DNA of 64,000 nucleotides, from contig CAZBVM010000001.1 of NCBI GenBank assembly GCA_964495505.1, positions 27,894 through 91,893 of the forward strand, in the 5' to 3' direction. The position numbers and the translations under genes were made by a program. The DNA is from JACPHB01 sp964495505 (lineage in GTDB: Bacteria > Patescibacteriota > Minisyncoccia > UBA10092). The notes below the pieces were generated by a model. It was not told the DNA's origin. It worked only from the letters and a program-made list of their open reading frames with translations, and searched no databases. This document shows positions 1 to 8,119 of this stretch, in pieces. Within the stretch, counting starts at the first letter, position 1. Each line of letters begins with the position of its first letter.

Positions 1-291
1 GTTACTGATGAGGGAGGTGGAGTTTTGGCATGGTCTTCGGCCGGAGCCCTTGGTTTTAACGGCCCTAAAAAAGCCACACCTTATGCCGCGGCCAAAGTGG
101 CAGAAGCGATTTTAGAAAAAATTAAAAAAACAGGATTTTTAGAAGTTGAAATTTTTGTAAAAGGCATTGGTTCTGGACGAGAATCGGCTATAAGAGCCCT
201 TGCCAGCCACGGATTAAATATTGTGTCCATTAAAGATATAACCCCGATTCCTCATAATGGTCCTAGGCCCAAAAAAGTGAGAAGAGTATGA
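1..291 (+). CDS. rpsK: 30S ribosomal protein uS11, C-terminal part
   Basis: Small-subunit platform protein near the mRNA exit and E site. The frame is open from base 1, so the 5' end lies outside the window and the TTG at 25 is not the true start. The visible 96 residues hold the uS11 core and the conserved tail, with PIPHNGPRP followed by a basic KKVRRV end that binds 16S rRNA. The stop TGA overlaps the rpsD start in an ATGA junction, which points to translational coupling in the usual rpsK-rpsD-rpoA order. Family identity is clear; only the N-terminus is missing. Confidence 0.95.
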   Translation, partial: VTDEGGGVLAWSSAGALGFNGPKKATPYAAAKVAEAILEKIKKTGFLEVEIFVKGIGSGRESAIRALASHGLNIVSIKDITPIPHNGPRPKKVRRV

Positions 292-914
292 GATACACCG
301 GACCAAAAGAAAAATTATCAAGAAAAGTCGGAGAAAATCTAGGCCTTAAAGCCGAGAGATCTTTTTCGCCTAAGTCATCTTTTCTGAAAAAACCTTATCG
401 GCCGGGCCAACATGGGAAAGCTCGTCGGCGCGCCTTATCCGAATTCGGGACGCAACTTTTGGAAAAACAAAAGATAAAATTTACCTACGGTATAAGCGAG
501 AAACAACTTAAAAAGTGTTTTAATGAAGCCAAGCAGCTTAAGGGCATAACAGGCAATTTAATACTAAGCGCTTTAGAACGACGTTTTGATAATGTAATTT
601 ACAGAAGCGGCTTTGTCGGATCAAGAAATATATCGCGGCAGCTGGTAGGTCACGGCCATTTTTTGATTAATAATAGAAAAGTTACCATTCCGTCATACCA
701 AGTTAAAATTGGCGATACCATAAGCATAAAACCACGAAGTAAGCCCAAACAAATATTTTTTGATTTAATAAATAAATTAAAAAAACACGAGATGCCCTCT
801 TGGATGGAAGTTGATAAAAAAAATTTAGAAATAAAAATAAATAACGAACCTGGCAATAATGATTTGCCGAAAAATTTCAACATAAACGCAATCACTGCTT
901 TTTATTCAAAATAA
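288..914 (+). CDS. rpsD: 30S ribosomal protein uS4
   Basis: Primary 16S rRNA-binding protein that starts assembly of the 30S body. The 208-residue length is normal. The N-terminal part carries YRPGQHG, and an S4 RNA-binding domain occupies about residues 95-155 (RRFDNVIYRSGF to KIGDTISI). No zinc-binding cysteine cluster is present at the N-terminus, so this is the cysteine-free form. The start ATG overlaps the rpsK stop by four bases and there is no Shine-Dalgarno site, in keeping with coupling. It is followed after 17 bases by rpoA. Confidence 0.96.
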   Translation: MRYTGPKEKLSRKVGENLGLKAERSFSPKSSFLKKPYRPGQHGKARRRALSEFGTQLLEKQKIKFTYGISEKQLKKCFNEAKQLKGITGNLILSALERRFDNVIYRSGFVGSRNISRQLVGHGHFLINNRKVTIPSYQVKIGDTISIKPRSKPKQIFFDLINKLKKHEMPSWMEVDKKNLEIKINNEPGNNDLPKNFNINAITAFYSK

Positions 915-931
915 AAATTAACATTAATTTT

Positions 932-1894
932 ATGAATACAAATATTTCTTTGCCAAAAACACCGAGATTGATAGAACAAATTTCTAAAAACAGAGCCATT
1001 TTTGAAATAGAAGAGCTTTATCCCGGATATGGCTTGACTTTAGGCAACGCTTTGCGCCGCGTAATATTATCGTCTCTTTCCGGAGCGGCTGTAACATCTG
1101 TAAAAATAAAAGATGTTAATCACGAATTTTCCACTATTCCCGGCGTTTTGGAAGATGTTGTTGAAATAATTCTGAATTTAAAACAGATAAGATTTAAGGT
1201 TTATGATGAAACGCCGCAGACTATCATCTTAAAAGCTAGGGGCGAAAAAGAAGTTAAAGCCGGCGATATAAAACTACCATCGCAAGTTGAAATCGCGAAT
1301 CCCGACGCCTTGATTGCCACGCTTACTTCTAAAAACGCTTCTTTAGAAATAGAAATTCAAGTTGAAAGAGGTCTTGGCTACTCCGAACGGGAAACCCGCA
1401 AAAAGGATAAACAAGAAATAGGCAGTATTGCAGTTGACGCTATTTTTACGCCCATTAAAATGATTAATTATGACGTTGAAGATATGCGCGTTGGCGATAA
1501 AACTAACTATAATAGATTAAAGTTTGACATTGAAACCGATGGCACGATAACTCCTACCGAAGCTCTTATAAGCGCTGCTCAAATTTTAATTGAGCAATTT
1601 CATGTTATTACCGCTCCAGTGGGCAAAGTTGAAAAAGTTGAACGTAAAGAAGAAATTAAGGAAAAGTTAGTTGAGAAGGAAAAAGAAGAAGACGTAACAA
1701 AAAATAAAATAGAAGACCTTAAACTTTCAAATCGCGCCCAAAACATTCTCTTGGATAGTCGCATAAAAACTATTGCAGGACTTCTGCGGCTGAAAGAACG
1801 TGATTTACTAGAACTTGAAGGTTTAGGCAAACATGCGGTAAAAGAAATAAAAAAGGCATTAGGTAAACTTGGTTTAACCTTAAAACAGGAATAA
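932..1894 (+). CDS. rpoA: DNA-directed RNA polymerase subunit alpha
   Basis: Dimerising scaffold of RNA polymerase. Residues 1 to about 225 form the N-terminal dimer and assembly domain. A highly charged linker rich in Lys and Glu follows (about 226-255). The helix-hairpin-helix C-terminal domain (about 260-318, with the ELEGLGKHAVKEI motif) contacts DNA and activators. The 320-residue length is normal. The stop TAA at 1892-1894 directly abuts a repeat element (1898-2040) that separates it from rplQ. Without that element the stop and the rplQ ATG would overlap. Confidence 0.97.
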   Translation: MNTNISLPKTPRLIEQISKNRAIFEIEELYPGYGLTLGNALRRVILSSLSGAAVTSVKIKDVNHEFSTIPGVLEDVVEIILNLKQIRFKVYDETPQTIILKARGEKEVKAGDIKLPSQVEIANPDALIATLTSKNASLEIEIQVERGLGYSERETRKKDKQEIGSIAVDAIFTPIKMINYDVEDMRVGDKTNYNRLKFDIETDGTITPTEALISAAQILIEQFHVITAPVGKVEKVERKEEIKEKLVEKEKEEDVTKNKIEDLKLSNRAQNILLDSRIKTIAGLLRLKERDLLELEGLGKHAVKEIKKALGKLGLTLKQE

Positions 1895-1897
1895 TGA

Positions 1898-2040
1898 CCC
1901 AGTAATACAACTTGCCGATCGGCTCGCCGCAAAATACATAATCCAACCAAAATATGATTATACTAACTAATAAGTTAATAATTAACAAAGAATCAATATT
2001 GCTCGCCGTAATTTTGCGTGCGGCAAGTTGATATACTGGG
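1898..2040 (-). mobile_element. MITE-like element, copy 1 (143 bp)
   Basis: The ends are imperfect terminal inverted repeats: CCCAGTAATACAACTTGCC at the left, and the complement of the right end starts CCCAGTATATCAACTTGCC. It is flanked by a 4-bp direct repeat, ATGA at 1894-1897 and 2041-2044, the signature of a target-site duplication. Its reverse complement aligns with the element at 35571-35712, with near-identical ends and a diverged AT-rich middle. It holds no ORF. It lies exactly between the rpoA stop and the rplQ start, and the right-hand duplication supplies the rplQ ATG. A transposase acting in trans is inferred, not seen. Confidence 0.85.
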
Positions 2041-2391
2041 ATGAAACATTTAAGAAAACATCGAAAATTTGGAAGACCCGCTGATTACAGAAAAACTTTT
2101 TTAGGAAATCTGATTAACGGTTTGATTTTAAAAGAGCGCATAAGAACAACCGAAGCTAGGGCAAAAGAAATTAGACCTATGATTGAAAAAGCCATTACCA
2201 GAGCGAAAGTTGAAAATTTGGCAAACCGCCGATTATTGCTTAAAAAATTGAATTTAAAGTCGGTAAATAAATTATTTAAAGATTTATCACCGCGTTTTAC
2301 AGAGCAAGGCGGTGGTTACTGTAGGATAATAAAATTAGGAGCTAGAAAAAATGATGGCGCAAAAATGGCAATTATAGAAATAATTAAATGA
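2041..2391 (+). CDS. rplQ: 50S ribosomal protein bL17
   Basis: Large-subunit protein near the peptide exit tunnel. The 116 residues begin MKHLRKHRKFGRP, the typical bL17 N-terminus, and contain the NLINGLILKERIRTTEARAKE helix region and the RLGARK-like stretch near the end. The ATG is the right-hand 4-bp duplication of the inserted element upstream, and no Shine-Dalgarno site precedes it. The stop is TGA. It is followed by rplM after 12 bases. Confidence 0.96.
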   Translation: MKHLRKHRKFGRPADYRKTFLGNLINGLILKERIRTTEARAKEIRPMIEKAITRAKVENLANRRLLLKKLNLKSVNKLFKDLSPRFTEQGGGYCRIIKLGARKNDGAKMAIIEIIK

Positions 2392-2403
2392 AATATAGCT
2401 TTT

Positions 2404-2763
2404 ATGCCTGAAAACAAAAAACCAAAAACTTATAACATCGATGCGACGGAAAAATCTTTAGGCCGGTTGGCCAGTGAAATTGCGGTTATTTTAAGAGGAA
2501 AAAAAGAAGTAATTTATCTCCCGCATTTAGACCCTATGATAATAGTTAAGGTAACTAATATAGGCAAAGTACTGCTGACCGGTAAGAAAGCGGTTCAGAA
2601 AATCTATAAATACCATACTGGTTATCCCGGCGGTTTAAAAAAAGTTGGTTATCTTGAATTAACCAAAAAAAATCGGGGAAAAGCTTTAAAGTTAGCGGTT
2701 TTAAGGATGCTTCACAAAAATCGACTGCGAGCTAAACTAATAAAGCGATTAATAGTTGAATAA
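2404..2763 (+). CDS. rplM: 50S ribosomal protein uL13
   Basis: Early-assembly protein of the 50S subunit. The core motif block SLGRLASEIAVILRGK and the HTGYPGG loop are typical of uL13. At 119 residues it is shorter than the roughly 142 of E. coli, lacking a short N-terminal extension and the usual C-terminal tail. That trimming is common in reduced genomes but is inferred here without alignment. It is coupled closely to rpsI downstream. Confidence 0.95.
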   Translation: MPENKKPKTYNIDATEKSLGRLASEIAVILRGKKEVIYLPHLDPMIIVKVTNIGKVLLTGKKAVQKIYKYHTGYPGGLKKVGYLELTKKNRGKALKLAVLRMLHKNRLRAKLIKRLIVE

Positions 2764-2764
2764 T

Positions 2765-3184
2765 ATGGCGCTAAAAACCAAAATATCACAACTCAATAAA
2801 TATTACGAGGCCATAGGCAGAAGAAAAACGGCGGTGGCCAGAGTTAGATTTTGGCCAAACAGTAGTAAACAGGAAATAATTGTAAATAACAAAAATTATC
2901 TTGATTATTTCCCAGGGAAAGAAATGCAGGATGTATTAATGGAGCCGATTGCTAAAAGCGAGATTAAAAATTACAAAATTTCTGTCAAAGTTTTTGGCGG
3001 CGGGCTTAGGGCCCAGGCCTATGCCCTGCGACACGGATTGAGCCGAGCCATTGTTTTGGCGCATCCGGAATCTAAAAATATTTTAAAAACATTCGGTTTT
3101 CTAACCCGTGATCCACGGATGAAAGAAAGGAAAAAAGCTGGCCTAAAAGGTGCTCGCCGCGCTCCCCAATGGTCGAAGAGGTAA
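2765..3184 (+). CDS. rpsI: 30S ribosomal protein uS9
   Basis: Its C-terminal tail reaches the decoding site and touches P-site tRNA. The sequence has YYEAIGRRKTAVARVR at the N-terminus, the GGGLRAQAYALRHGLSRA block, and the conserved basic end QWSKR. I chose the ATG at 2765, just after the rplM stop. A TTG at 2756 that overlaps rplM would add three residues. The gene closes the ribosomal operon, and a GC-rich hairpin follows at 3219-3241. Confidence 0.95.
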   Translation: MALKTKISQLNKYYEAIGRRKTAVARVRFWPNSSKQEIIVNNKNYLDYFPGKEMQDVLMEPIAKSEIKNYKISVKVFGGGLRAQAYALRHGLSRAIVLAHPESKNILKTFGFLTRDPRMKERKKAGLKGARRAPQWSKR

Positions 3185-3218
3185 ACAAATTCAACAGACG
3201 TATAATATTTTAAAAGAA

Positions 3219-3241
3219 ATAGCCGCGATTTTCGCGGCTAT
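3219..3241. terminator. Hairpin after rpsI
   Basis: Ten-base perfect arms (ATAGCCGCGA / TCGCGGCTAT) enclose a TTT loop. No real T-run follows, so termination would be weak or Rho-independent only in part. The last stem base is also the first base of the -35 box of the next promoter. Confidence 0.5.
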
Positions 3242-3270
3242 TGACTTTATGACTATATACGTGATATAAT
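3241..3270 (+). promoter_or_regulatory. Sigma70-like promoter for the lipoprotein gene
   Basis: TTGACT (3241-3246) and a perfect TATAAT (3265-3270) are separated by 18 bases. The predicted start near 3277 leaves a leader of about 90 nt before the ATG at 3370. No known leader motif was recognised in it. Confidence 0.75.
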
Positions 3271-3369
3271 GTCATCAATATTAGTTCCTTGGCGTCGAGC
3301 GGTATCCCATAGCGAGGTATCGTTGATCGATGCAAAAAACCTTTAAAGTTAAGCAGAAGGAGACACCCG

Positions 3370-3738
3370 ATGAAGAGAGGAATAATCTTATTGTTAGTTC
3401 TAATGCCTGTCGCATTACTCACGGGCTGTGGCCTCAACCCCAGGCCTGGCAGTGGCGAGAAGATCGGACAAATCGTCAAGCTCAGCAAACAGGGTATGTT
3501 TTGCCAGACGTGGGAGGGGCAGCTCATCCGTGGCGGAATGATAAGTGGCAGCGGCGCCTTCGGTATCGTACCTTTCGACTTCACCGTCGAGAACGATGAG
3601 CTTGCCCAAAAGGTCCTGAAGTATATGCAAGACCAGACGGAAGTCGTCATCAAGTACCGCATGGAGGGCGTTTACGCTGTATGCCGTAGCGACAGCAGGG
3701 GCCACTTCCTCGTCAGCATCGAACCCGCCAAGAAGTAA
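3370..3738 (+). CDS. Small secreted lipoprotein, unknown function
   Basis: 122 residues. The N-terminus is a lipoprotein signal: MKRG, a hydrophobic stretch, then the lipobox LLTGC with Cys20 as the expected lipidated residue. The mature part is a short soluble domain (KIGQIVKLSKQGMFCQTWEG onward) that resembles small bacterial proteins of unknown function; I do not assign one. An AGGAG Shine-Dalgarno site seven bases before the ATG, a consensus promoter and a strong terminator make it a self-contained unit. Its GC content is higher than that of its neighbours, which suggests acquisition by transfer. Confidence 0.8.
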   Translation: MKRGIILLLVLMPVALLTGCGLNPRPGSGEKIGQIVKLSKQGMFCQTWEGQLIRGGMISGSGAFGIVPFDFTVENDELAQKVLKYMQDQTEVVIKYRMEGVYAVCRSDSRGHFLVSIEPAKK

Positions 3739-3756
3739 GCCGCAATGACCTAAAAG

Positions 3757-3806
3757 GCGCGTGGGAAATCGCATCAAGCGATTCTCTCCCACGCGCTGTT
3801 TTTTTT
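3757..3806 (+). terminator. Strong intrinsic terminator
   Basis: Ten-base GC-rich arms (GCGCGTGGGA / TCCCACGCGC) with an inner AATCGC/GCGATT helix, followed by TGTTTTTTTT. It ends the lipoprotein unit and sits just beyond the stop of the convergent gene at 3808. Confidence 0.9.
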
Positions 3807-3807
3807 A

Positions 3808-4695
3808 TTATTCTATATTTATTTTGTATAGAGTTGATTTTTCTTTGCCGGTTTCGAAAAAATAAATATCAGAGTTTTTATTGTCCCAAAAAATTGGTGG
3901 GCTAATGTTTAAATAAAATTTAACGCTATTTCGCTTGCCGCCGCGGTTATCTCTTTCGGTAATTGTTAATTCGCTGCCGGTAGACCAGATGATGTGCTCC
4001 GAATCTTTAAGCCAATCTAAAAACAATATTGGTGACTCCAAAATGGCAATCATTTCTTTTTCTCCCGCTTTTTTAGACGGTTCTTCTTTTACATCATTCA
4101 AATAATCAATCCAAATCTGGTTATCTGCGATATAAAGTTTTTTATTTTTATCGGGAGATACTAGTTCGGTGGAAGTCGCAACTTCAAGTTTTTCTTTTGA
4201 TATAAACTGTCCTTTAGTATCATAAACCCTAGTAGCTCCAGTTTTTTTATTGTTTATTACTTTTATTGTTTTGTCTGTAACTTCAAAATCTGATATTTTT
4301 TGCGCTGGCAATTCGGCTACTTTAACTCTTTTAAGGTCTAAAGGAAGTAAGATTACGGAAACTAATTCAGTTACAAGGCCATTTTTAACTTGAACCATTT
4401 TGTTCCACGGATAATATCCATCCTTATAAATAAAAAGATTATAATTTTTAGGAGCAAGATTGTCTATTAGTTTTGTGTAATTTAGCAGACCAGAGGTTAA
4501 ACCGGCATATTGGTCGTTAACATATATTTTAGCGCCGGAAACTGTAGTTTTAATAAAAATGCCGCCGGTTTTAACTGCTTTAAAGGAGTCAAAATCAAAA
4601 CGCCACCCTTGGGCAAAAAGGATTATGATAATGCTGGCAATGGCAAACAGAGCAACAAAAATCCAAAAAATAAAACGTCTAAATTTTATAGTCAT
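3808..4695 (-). CDS. PEGA-domain membrane-anchored protein
   Basis: An N-terminal signal anchor (FIFWIFVALFAIASIIIILF, about residues 10-29) is followed by a PEGA-type beta domain (about 45-115), recognisable by GGIFIKTTVSGAKIYVNDQYAG and the later YNLFIYKDGYYPW. The rest (about 120-295) looks like a beta-rich extracellular region. PEGA domains are surface-layer-associated; the function here is unknown. I chose the ATG at 4695; a GTG at 4716 would add seven residues. It is transcribed divergently from murA, with under 80 bases between them. Confidence 0.75.
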   Translation of the reverse strand: MTIKFRRFIFWIFVALFAIASIIIILFAQGWRFDFDSFKAVKTGGIFIKTTVSGAKIYVNDQYAGLTSGLLNYTKLIDNLAPKNYNLFIYKDGYYPWNKMVQVKNGLVTELVSVILLPLDLKRVKVAELPAQKISDFEVTDKTIKVINNKKTGATRVYDTKGQFISKEKLEVATSTELVSPDKNKKLYIADNQIWIDYLNDVKEEPSKKAGEKEMIAILESPILFLDWLKDSEHIIWSTGSELTITERDNRGGKRNSVKFYLNISPPIFWDNKNSDIYFFETGKEKSTLYKINIE

Positions 4696-4772
4696 ACGGA
4701 AATTACCGTAACACACTTTCTAAACTCGCGCAATTTGAAACGACAACAAATTTATCATATAATATTCGCACT

Positions 4773-6020
4773 ATGGCTGAATATTTCATTATAAACGGCG
4801 GGGAAAAATTAGAGGGTGAGATCACTGTCGGTATTGCTAAAAACGCGGTTTTGAAAATTTTAGCCGCTTCTATTTTAGCGTCGCAACCCGTTAAAATTGC
4901 TAAATTTCCGGAGATTGAAGATGTCAGCCGAATGAAAGAACTTCTTACTGATTTGGGCGCTAAATTTTCTGGCAATTTTATAAATTCTTCGGAAATAAAA
5001 AAAACAGATTTAAATTACAAAATTGCCGATAAATTCAGAGCTTCTATTGTTTTGACGGGACCGCTTCTTGCAAAGTTCGGCAAGGTTTCGTTCCCTCATC
5101 CCGGTGGCTGTACTTTAGGTAAACGGCCAATTGATTTTTTTATCGACGGCTTTAAGTCCTTCGGAGCTAATGTTAAAAGAAAGGGATCTATTTTTACCGT
5201 ATTTGCCAACAAACTTATTGGCAATAAATTTGTTTTTCCGATAATAAGTGTAACTGGAACCGAAAATTTAATGATGGCGGCGGCGCTGGCTCGGGGGAAA
5301 ACAATTTTAAAAAATGCCGCTTGCGAACCGGAAATAGAAGATCTGGCCGTTTTTTTAAATTCTTTGGGAGCTAAAATTTCCGGAGCTGGCACGCCCTCAA
5401 TTTCAATTGAAGGTGTGAAAAAACTTAATGGCGGCGTTTGGAATGGTTTTCCTGACAGAATTGAATCCGGAACTTTTGTAATTCTGGCAGTCGCCAGTAA
5501 AAGCAATATCAAAATAAAAAATTGCAATTCCGATCACTTGGAAGTGCTATTGACACTGCTTCAAAAAGCCGGCGCTGACCTTGAAATTGGCGCTGACTAT
5601 GTTATAGTAAAACCCGTCAGAAATCTTCGCGCTATTAACGTTAAAACCCGTGAATATCCCGGTTTTGCCACCGATCTCCAAGCGCCGCTTACCGTTCTGT
5701 TGACGCAAGCCAGCGGCAATTCATTGGTTCATGAAACAATTTATGAGGGTCGTTTGTTTTACACCGATATCTTAAATCAGATGGGCGCGAATATTATTAT
5801 AGCTGATCCGCACCGGGTTATTGTGCAAGGTCCCAGTAAATTACATGGTAAAAAAATTTACAGTCCTGATATTCGCGCCGGAATGGCTTTAATTATTGCG
5901 GCACTTTTAGCAAAAGGCCAAAGCATTGTGGATAATATTTACCAAATTGATAGGGGATACGAAAAAATTGATGAACGCTTGCGAGCATTGGGAGCGGATA
6001 TCCAACGCGTAAAAAAATAA
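4773..6020 (+). CDS. murA: UDP-N-acetylglucosamine 1-carboxyvinyltransferase
   Basis: First committed step of peptidoglycan synthesis: transfer of enolpyruvate from PEP to UDP-GlcNAc in the cytoplasm. The 415 residues show the Lys-Asn pair of the active site (AKNAVLKIL), the catalytic loop with Cys in PGGCTLGKRPIDF, and the DIRAGMALIIAA block with the conserved Arg. The catalytic Cys is kept, so the enzyme should be fosfomycin-sensitive by family knowledge. It is followed by mreB after a short AT-rich spacer. Confidence 0.96.
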   Translation: MAEYFIINGGEKLEGEITVGIAKNAVLKILAASILASQPVKIAKFPEIEDVSRMKELLTDLGAKFSGNFINSSEIKKTDLNYKIADKFRASIVLTGPLLAKFGKVSFPHPGGCTLGKRPIDFFIDGFKSFGANVKRKGSIFTVFANKLIGNKFVFPIISVTGTENLMMAAALARGKTILKNAACEPEIEDLAVFLNSLGAKISGAGTPSISIEGVKKLNGGVWNGFPDRIESGTFVILAVASKSNIKIKNCNSDHLEVLLTLLQKAGADLEIGADYVIVKPVRNLRAINVKTREYPGFATDLQAPLTVLLTQASGNSLVHETIYEGRLFYTDILNQMGANIIIADPHRVIVQGPSKLHGKKIYSPDIRAGMALIIAALLAKGQSIVDNIYQIDRGYEKIDERLRALGADIQRVKK

Positions 6021-6051
6021 TTTTCAATTTCTAATTTCTAATTTTCAATTT

Positions 6052-7065
6052 ATGAGTTTATTTACTAAAAAAATTGGAATTGATCTCGGCACTGTTAATA
6101 CTCTGGTATTTATTCCCGGACACGGCATTATCTTAAACGAGCCCACCGTAGTAGCGATTTCTCCTGATAACAACGCCGTTTTAGCTATTGGTATAGAAGC
6201 TCAAACGATGATTGGTCGTACTCCTGAAAACATAATTGCCAAAAAACCGATGCGTGACGGTGTTATTGCTGATTATAAAATTACCGAAGCCATGCTTAGA
6301 TACTTTATTGGTAAAAGTATGGGCAGATTCCAATTAATAAAACCAGAAGTTTTAGTGACCGTGCCGTCCGGCTCCAGTTCAACAGAAAGAAGAGCCGTTA
6401 TTGATGCTGCCGTCAATGCCGGCGCTAGAGCTGCTTATATTGTTAAAGAACCGGTTTTAGCCGCCATAGGAGCCAACGTGCCAATTAATTCGGCTTCTGG
6501 CAATTTAATTATGTCAGTTGGCGGCGGTACTACCGAGGTGGCGGTTATTTCTTTGGGTGGCATAGTGACTTCTCACTCAAGAAGAGTGGGAGGCAATAAA
6601 CTCGACCAAGCAATTATTGATTATTTAAAACGGCGGCACAATTTAGCTATCGGTGAAAGAACCGCGGAAAGGATAAAAATTGAAATTGGTTCGGCTCTGC
6701 CGATAAAAGATGAACTTCACATCGGTGTTCGGGGTCGGGATATATTAACTGGCTTACCGCGGAACATTAACATTAGTACCAATGAAGTTGTTGAAGCGAT
6801 TTCCGAACGGCTTAAAGAAATTGTCGGAGCTGTCAAACTGGTATTGGCTCAAACTCCGCCCGAATTGTCAGCCGATATAATGGATAAAGGAATAATTTTA
6901 TCCGGCGGAACAGCACTCTTAAGGAATTTTGACGAGCTAATAATAAAGGCCACCGGAGTTCCGGTATACGTTGCCGAAGAACCACTATTTTGCGTCGCTA
7001 AAGGCGCGGGCTTGGTTTTAGAAAATTTGGATTTTTATAAACAAAGTATTATGGCCAGACGATAA
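6052..7065 (+). CDS. mreB: MreB actin-like protein, paralog 1 (altered phosphate-2 loop)
   Basis: Bacterial actin that positions the cell-wall elongation machinery under the membrane. The 337 residues keep the canonical phosphate-1 loop (GIDLGTVNT, Asp11 and Gly13) and adenosine-side motifs (GIILSGGTALL). The phosphate-2 loop reads SVGGGTTEV, with Ser155 where almost all MreB have Asp, and the connect motif reads VKEP (Lys132) instead of EEP. It stands alone next to murA, away from mreCD. The second copy at 11598 has the opposite defect. Family assignment is firm; ATPase competence is doubtful. Confidence 0.95.
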   Translation: MSLFTKKIGIDLGTVNTLVFIPGHGIILNEPTVVAISPDNNAVLAIGIEAQTMIGRTPENIIAKKPMRDGVIADYKITEAMLRYFIGKSMGRFQLIKPEVLVTVPSGSSSTERRAVIDAAVNAGARAAYIVKEPVLAAIGANVPINSASGNLIMSVGGGTTEVAVISLGGIVTSHSRRVGGNKLDQAIIDYLKRRHNLAIGERTAERIKIEIGSALPIKDELHIGVRGRDILTGLPRNINISTNEVVEAISERLKEIVGAVKLVLAQTPPELSADIMDKGIILSGGTALLRNFDELIIKATGVPVYVAEEPLFCVAKGAGLVLENLDFYKQSIMARR

Positions 7066-7230
7066 ATAAAATTTACAATTATCAATTTACAATTTTCACT
7101 AAATTTTCAATAAATCAATTTTCAAATCGTTTGAAAATTAAAAATTAAATCATTGATTGAAAATTGTTCCGACCTTGTCGAGAATCCTCGATAAAATCGG
7201 GAAAAATTAGAAATTGAAAATTAGATATCT
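7066..7230. other. AT-rich spacer with recurring motif
   Basis: This 165-base spacer is built from near-repeats of the type AATTTTCAATTTC and AATTAGAAATTGAAAATT, also seen just before murA-mreB (6021-6051) and before the ftsQ-like gene (20184-20218). Around 7168-7203 it holds a short hairpin-forming piece (CGAGAATCCTCG inside TTCCGACC...ATCGGGA), similar to one in the tRNA-Thr locus near 59900. No gene was seen. Confidence 0.5.
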
Positions 7231-8016
7231 ATGAATCGTTATCAAAAAATTATTAACTATCTAGAGTTATGTGTACAGAAAGATATGCTGTCACATGCCT
7301 ATATTTTTTACGGGCCCGATGAATCGGCTAAAAAAGCAGTTGCTTTAAAGTTTGCAGATAAAATTTTCAATCGAAGTATCAACGACAACTTTAGTTTTAA
7401 TCCGGATTTAATTTTAACTTCGGCCGATGCCGATGAAGAGAGGTCTATAAATTTAATCAGACAACTCAAAAAGTTCCTGAATCTGAGTCCCTGTTGTGGA
7501 CGCTATAAAATAGCGATAATAGATGCGGCCCACAAGTTAAATATTTATGCGCAAAGTGCTTTGCTTAAAATTTTTGAAGAGGCGCCCATTCACGCAATTA
7601 TTATACTCTGCGCTAAAACAATCGATGGGATCCCTGAAACTATCGCTTCTCGCGGCGTAAAATTGCCTTTTTGGGGTCAAAATAACAATCTGCCGCCGGC
7701 GGACTTCGTCACGCCAAAGGCTGACTTCGTCCAGCCGACGGCGGATGAAAAGATTATTGAAACTTTTAACGAAATTATTGTCGGCGACCCAAAAGATCCG
7801 CACCGTATCTTTGAAAAGTTTAATGACTATGCGGCAATTGAAATTTTCAAATCATGGCTTTGGTATTTGCGAACTAAATTTTTACTTAATCCGAATCAAA
7901 AATTATATAATTTATTAAAAATAAGCCAAAATATTTTTTTTAAATTAAATGAAACAAACATTAATCCGAAATTCGCTTATGATGAATTATTATTAGGTTT
8001 AGCCATTACAAACTAA
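7231..8016 (+). CDS. holB: DNA polymerase III delta'-like clamp-loader subunit
   Basis: Clamp-loader AAA+ protein. The N-terminal 145 residues match the delta'/gamma family: LSHAYIFYGPDESAKKAVA (a degenerate Walker A without the usual GKT, as in delta'), then KIAIIDAAHKLN, SALLKIFEEAP and a sensor-like SRG. At 261 residues it is shorter than the usual 300 or more. Residues about 150-175 (PPADFVTPKADFVQPTADE) are an in-frame insertion encoded by a repeat-rich, palindromic stretch (7691-7746). The stop lies inside a long hairpin that continues towards frr. Confidence 0.8.
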   Translation: MNRYQKIINYLELCVQKDMLSHAYIFYGPDESAKKAVALKFADKIFNRSINDNFSFNPDLILTSADADEERSINLIRQLKKFLNLSPCCGRYKIAIIDAAHKLNIYAQSALLKIFEEAPIHAIIILCAKTIDGIPETIASRGVKLPFWGQNNNLPPADFVTPKADFVQPTADEKIIETFNEIIVGDPKDPHRIFEKFNDYAAIEIFKSWLWYLRTKFLLNPNQKLYNLLKISQNIFFKLNETNINPKFAYDELLLGLAITN

Positions 8017-8109
8017 TGGAATATATTTTTAAAATTGTAGGTGGGGGCGAGCCAAATTTGCGAAGCAAATTTGGGGCTAAGCAATTTTAAAAATATATTC
8101 CATTAGTTT
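8010..8109. repeat. 100-bp hairpin element between holB and frr
   Basis: Perfect 28-base inverted arms at 8010-8037 and 8082-8109 surround an inner hairpin (AAATTTGC GAA GCAAATTT, near 8054-8072). The left arm contains the holB stop codon. There is no U-tract, so it is not a standard terminator. It looks like a small non-coding palindromic insertion or a stable mRNA end. Confidence 0.8.
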
Positions 8110-8119
8110 GAACTTTTTC

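Noticed and set aside
3330..3599. Alternative ORF over the lipoprotein gene
   Set aside because: It is a frame shadow. The frame at 3370 has the Shine-Dalgarno site, signal peptide and lipobox.
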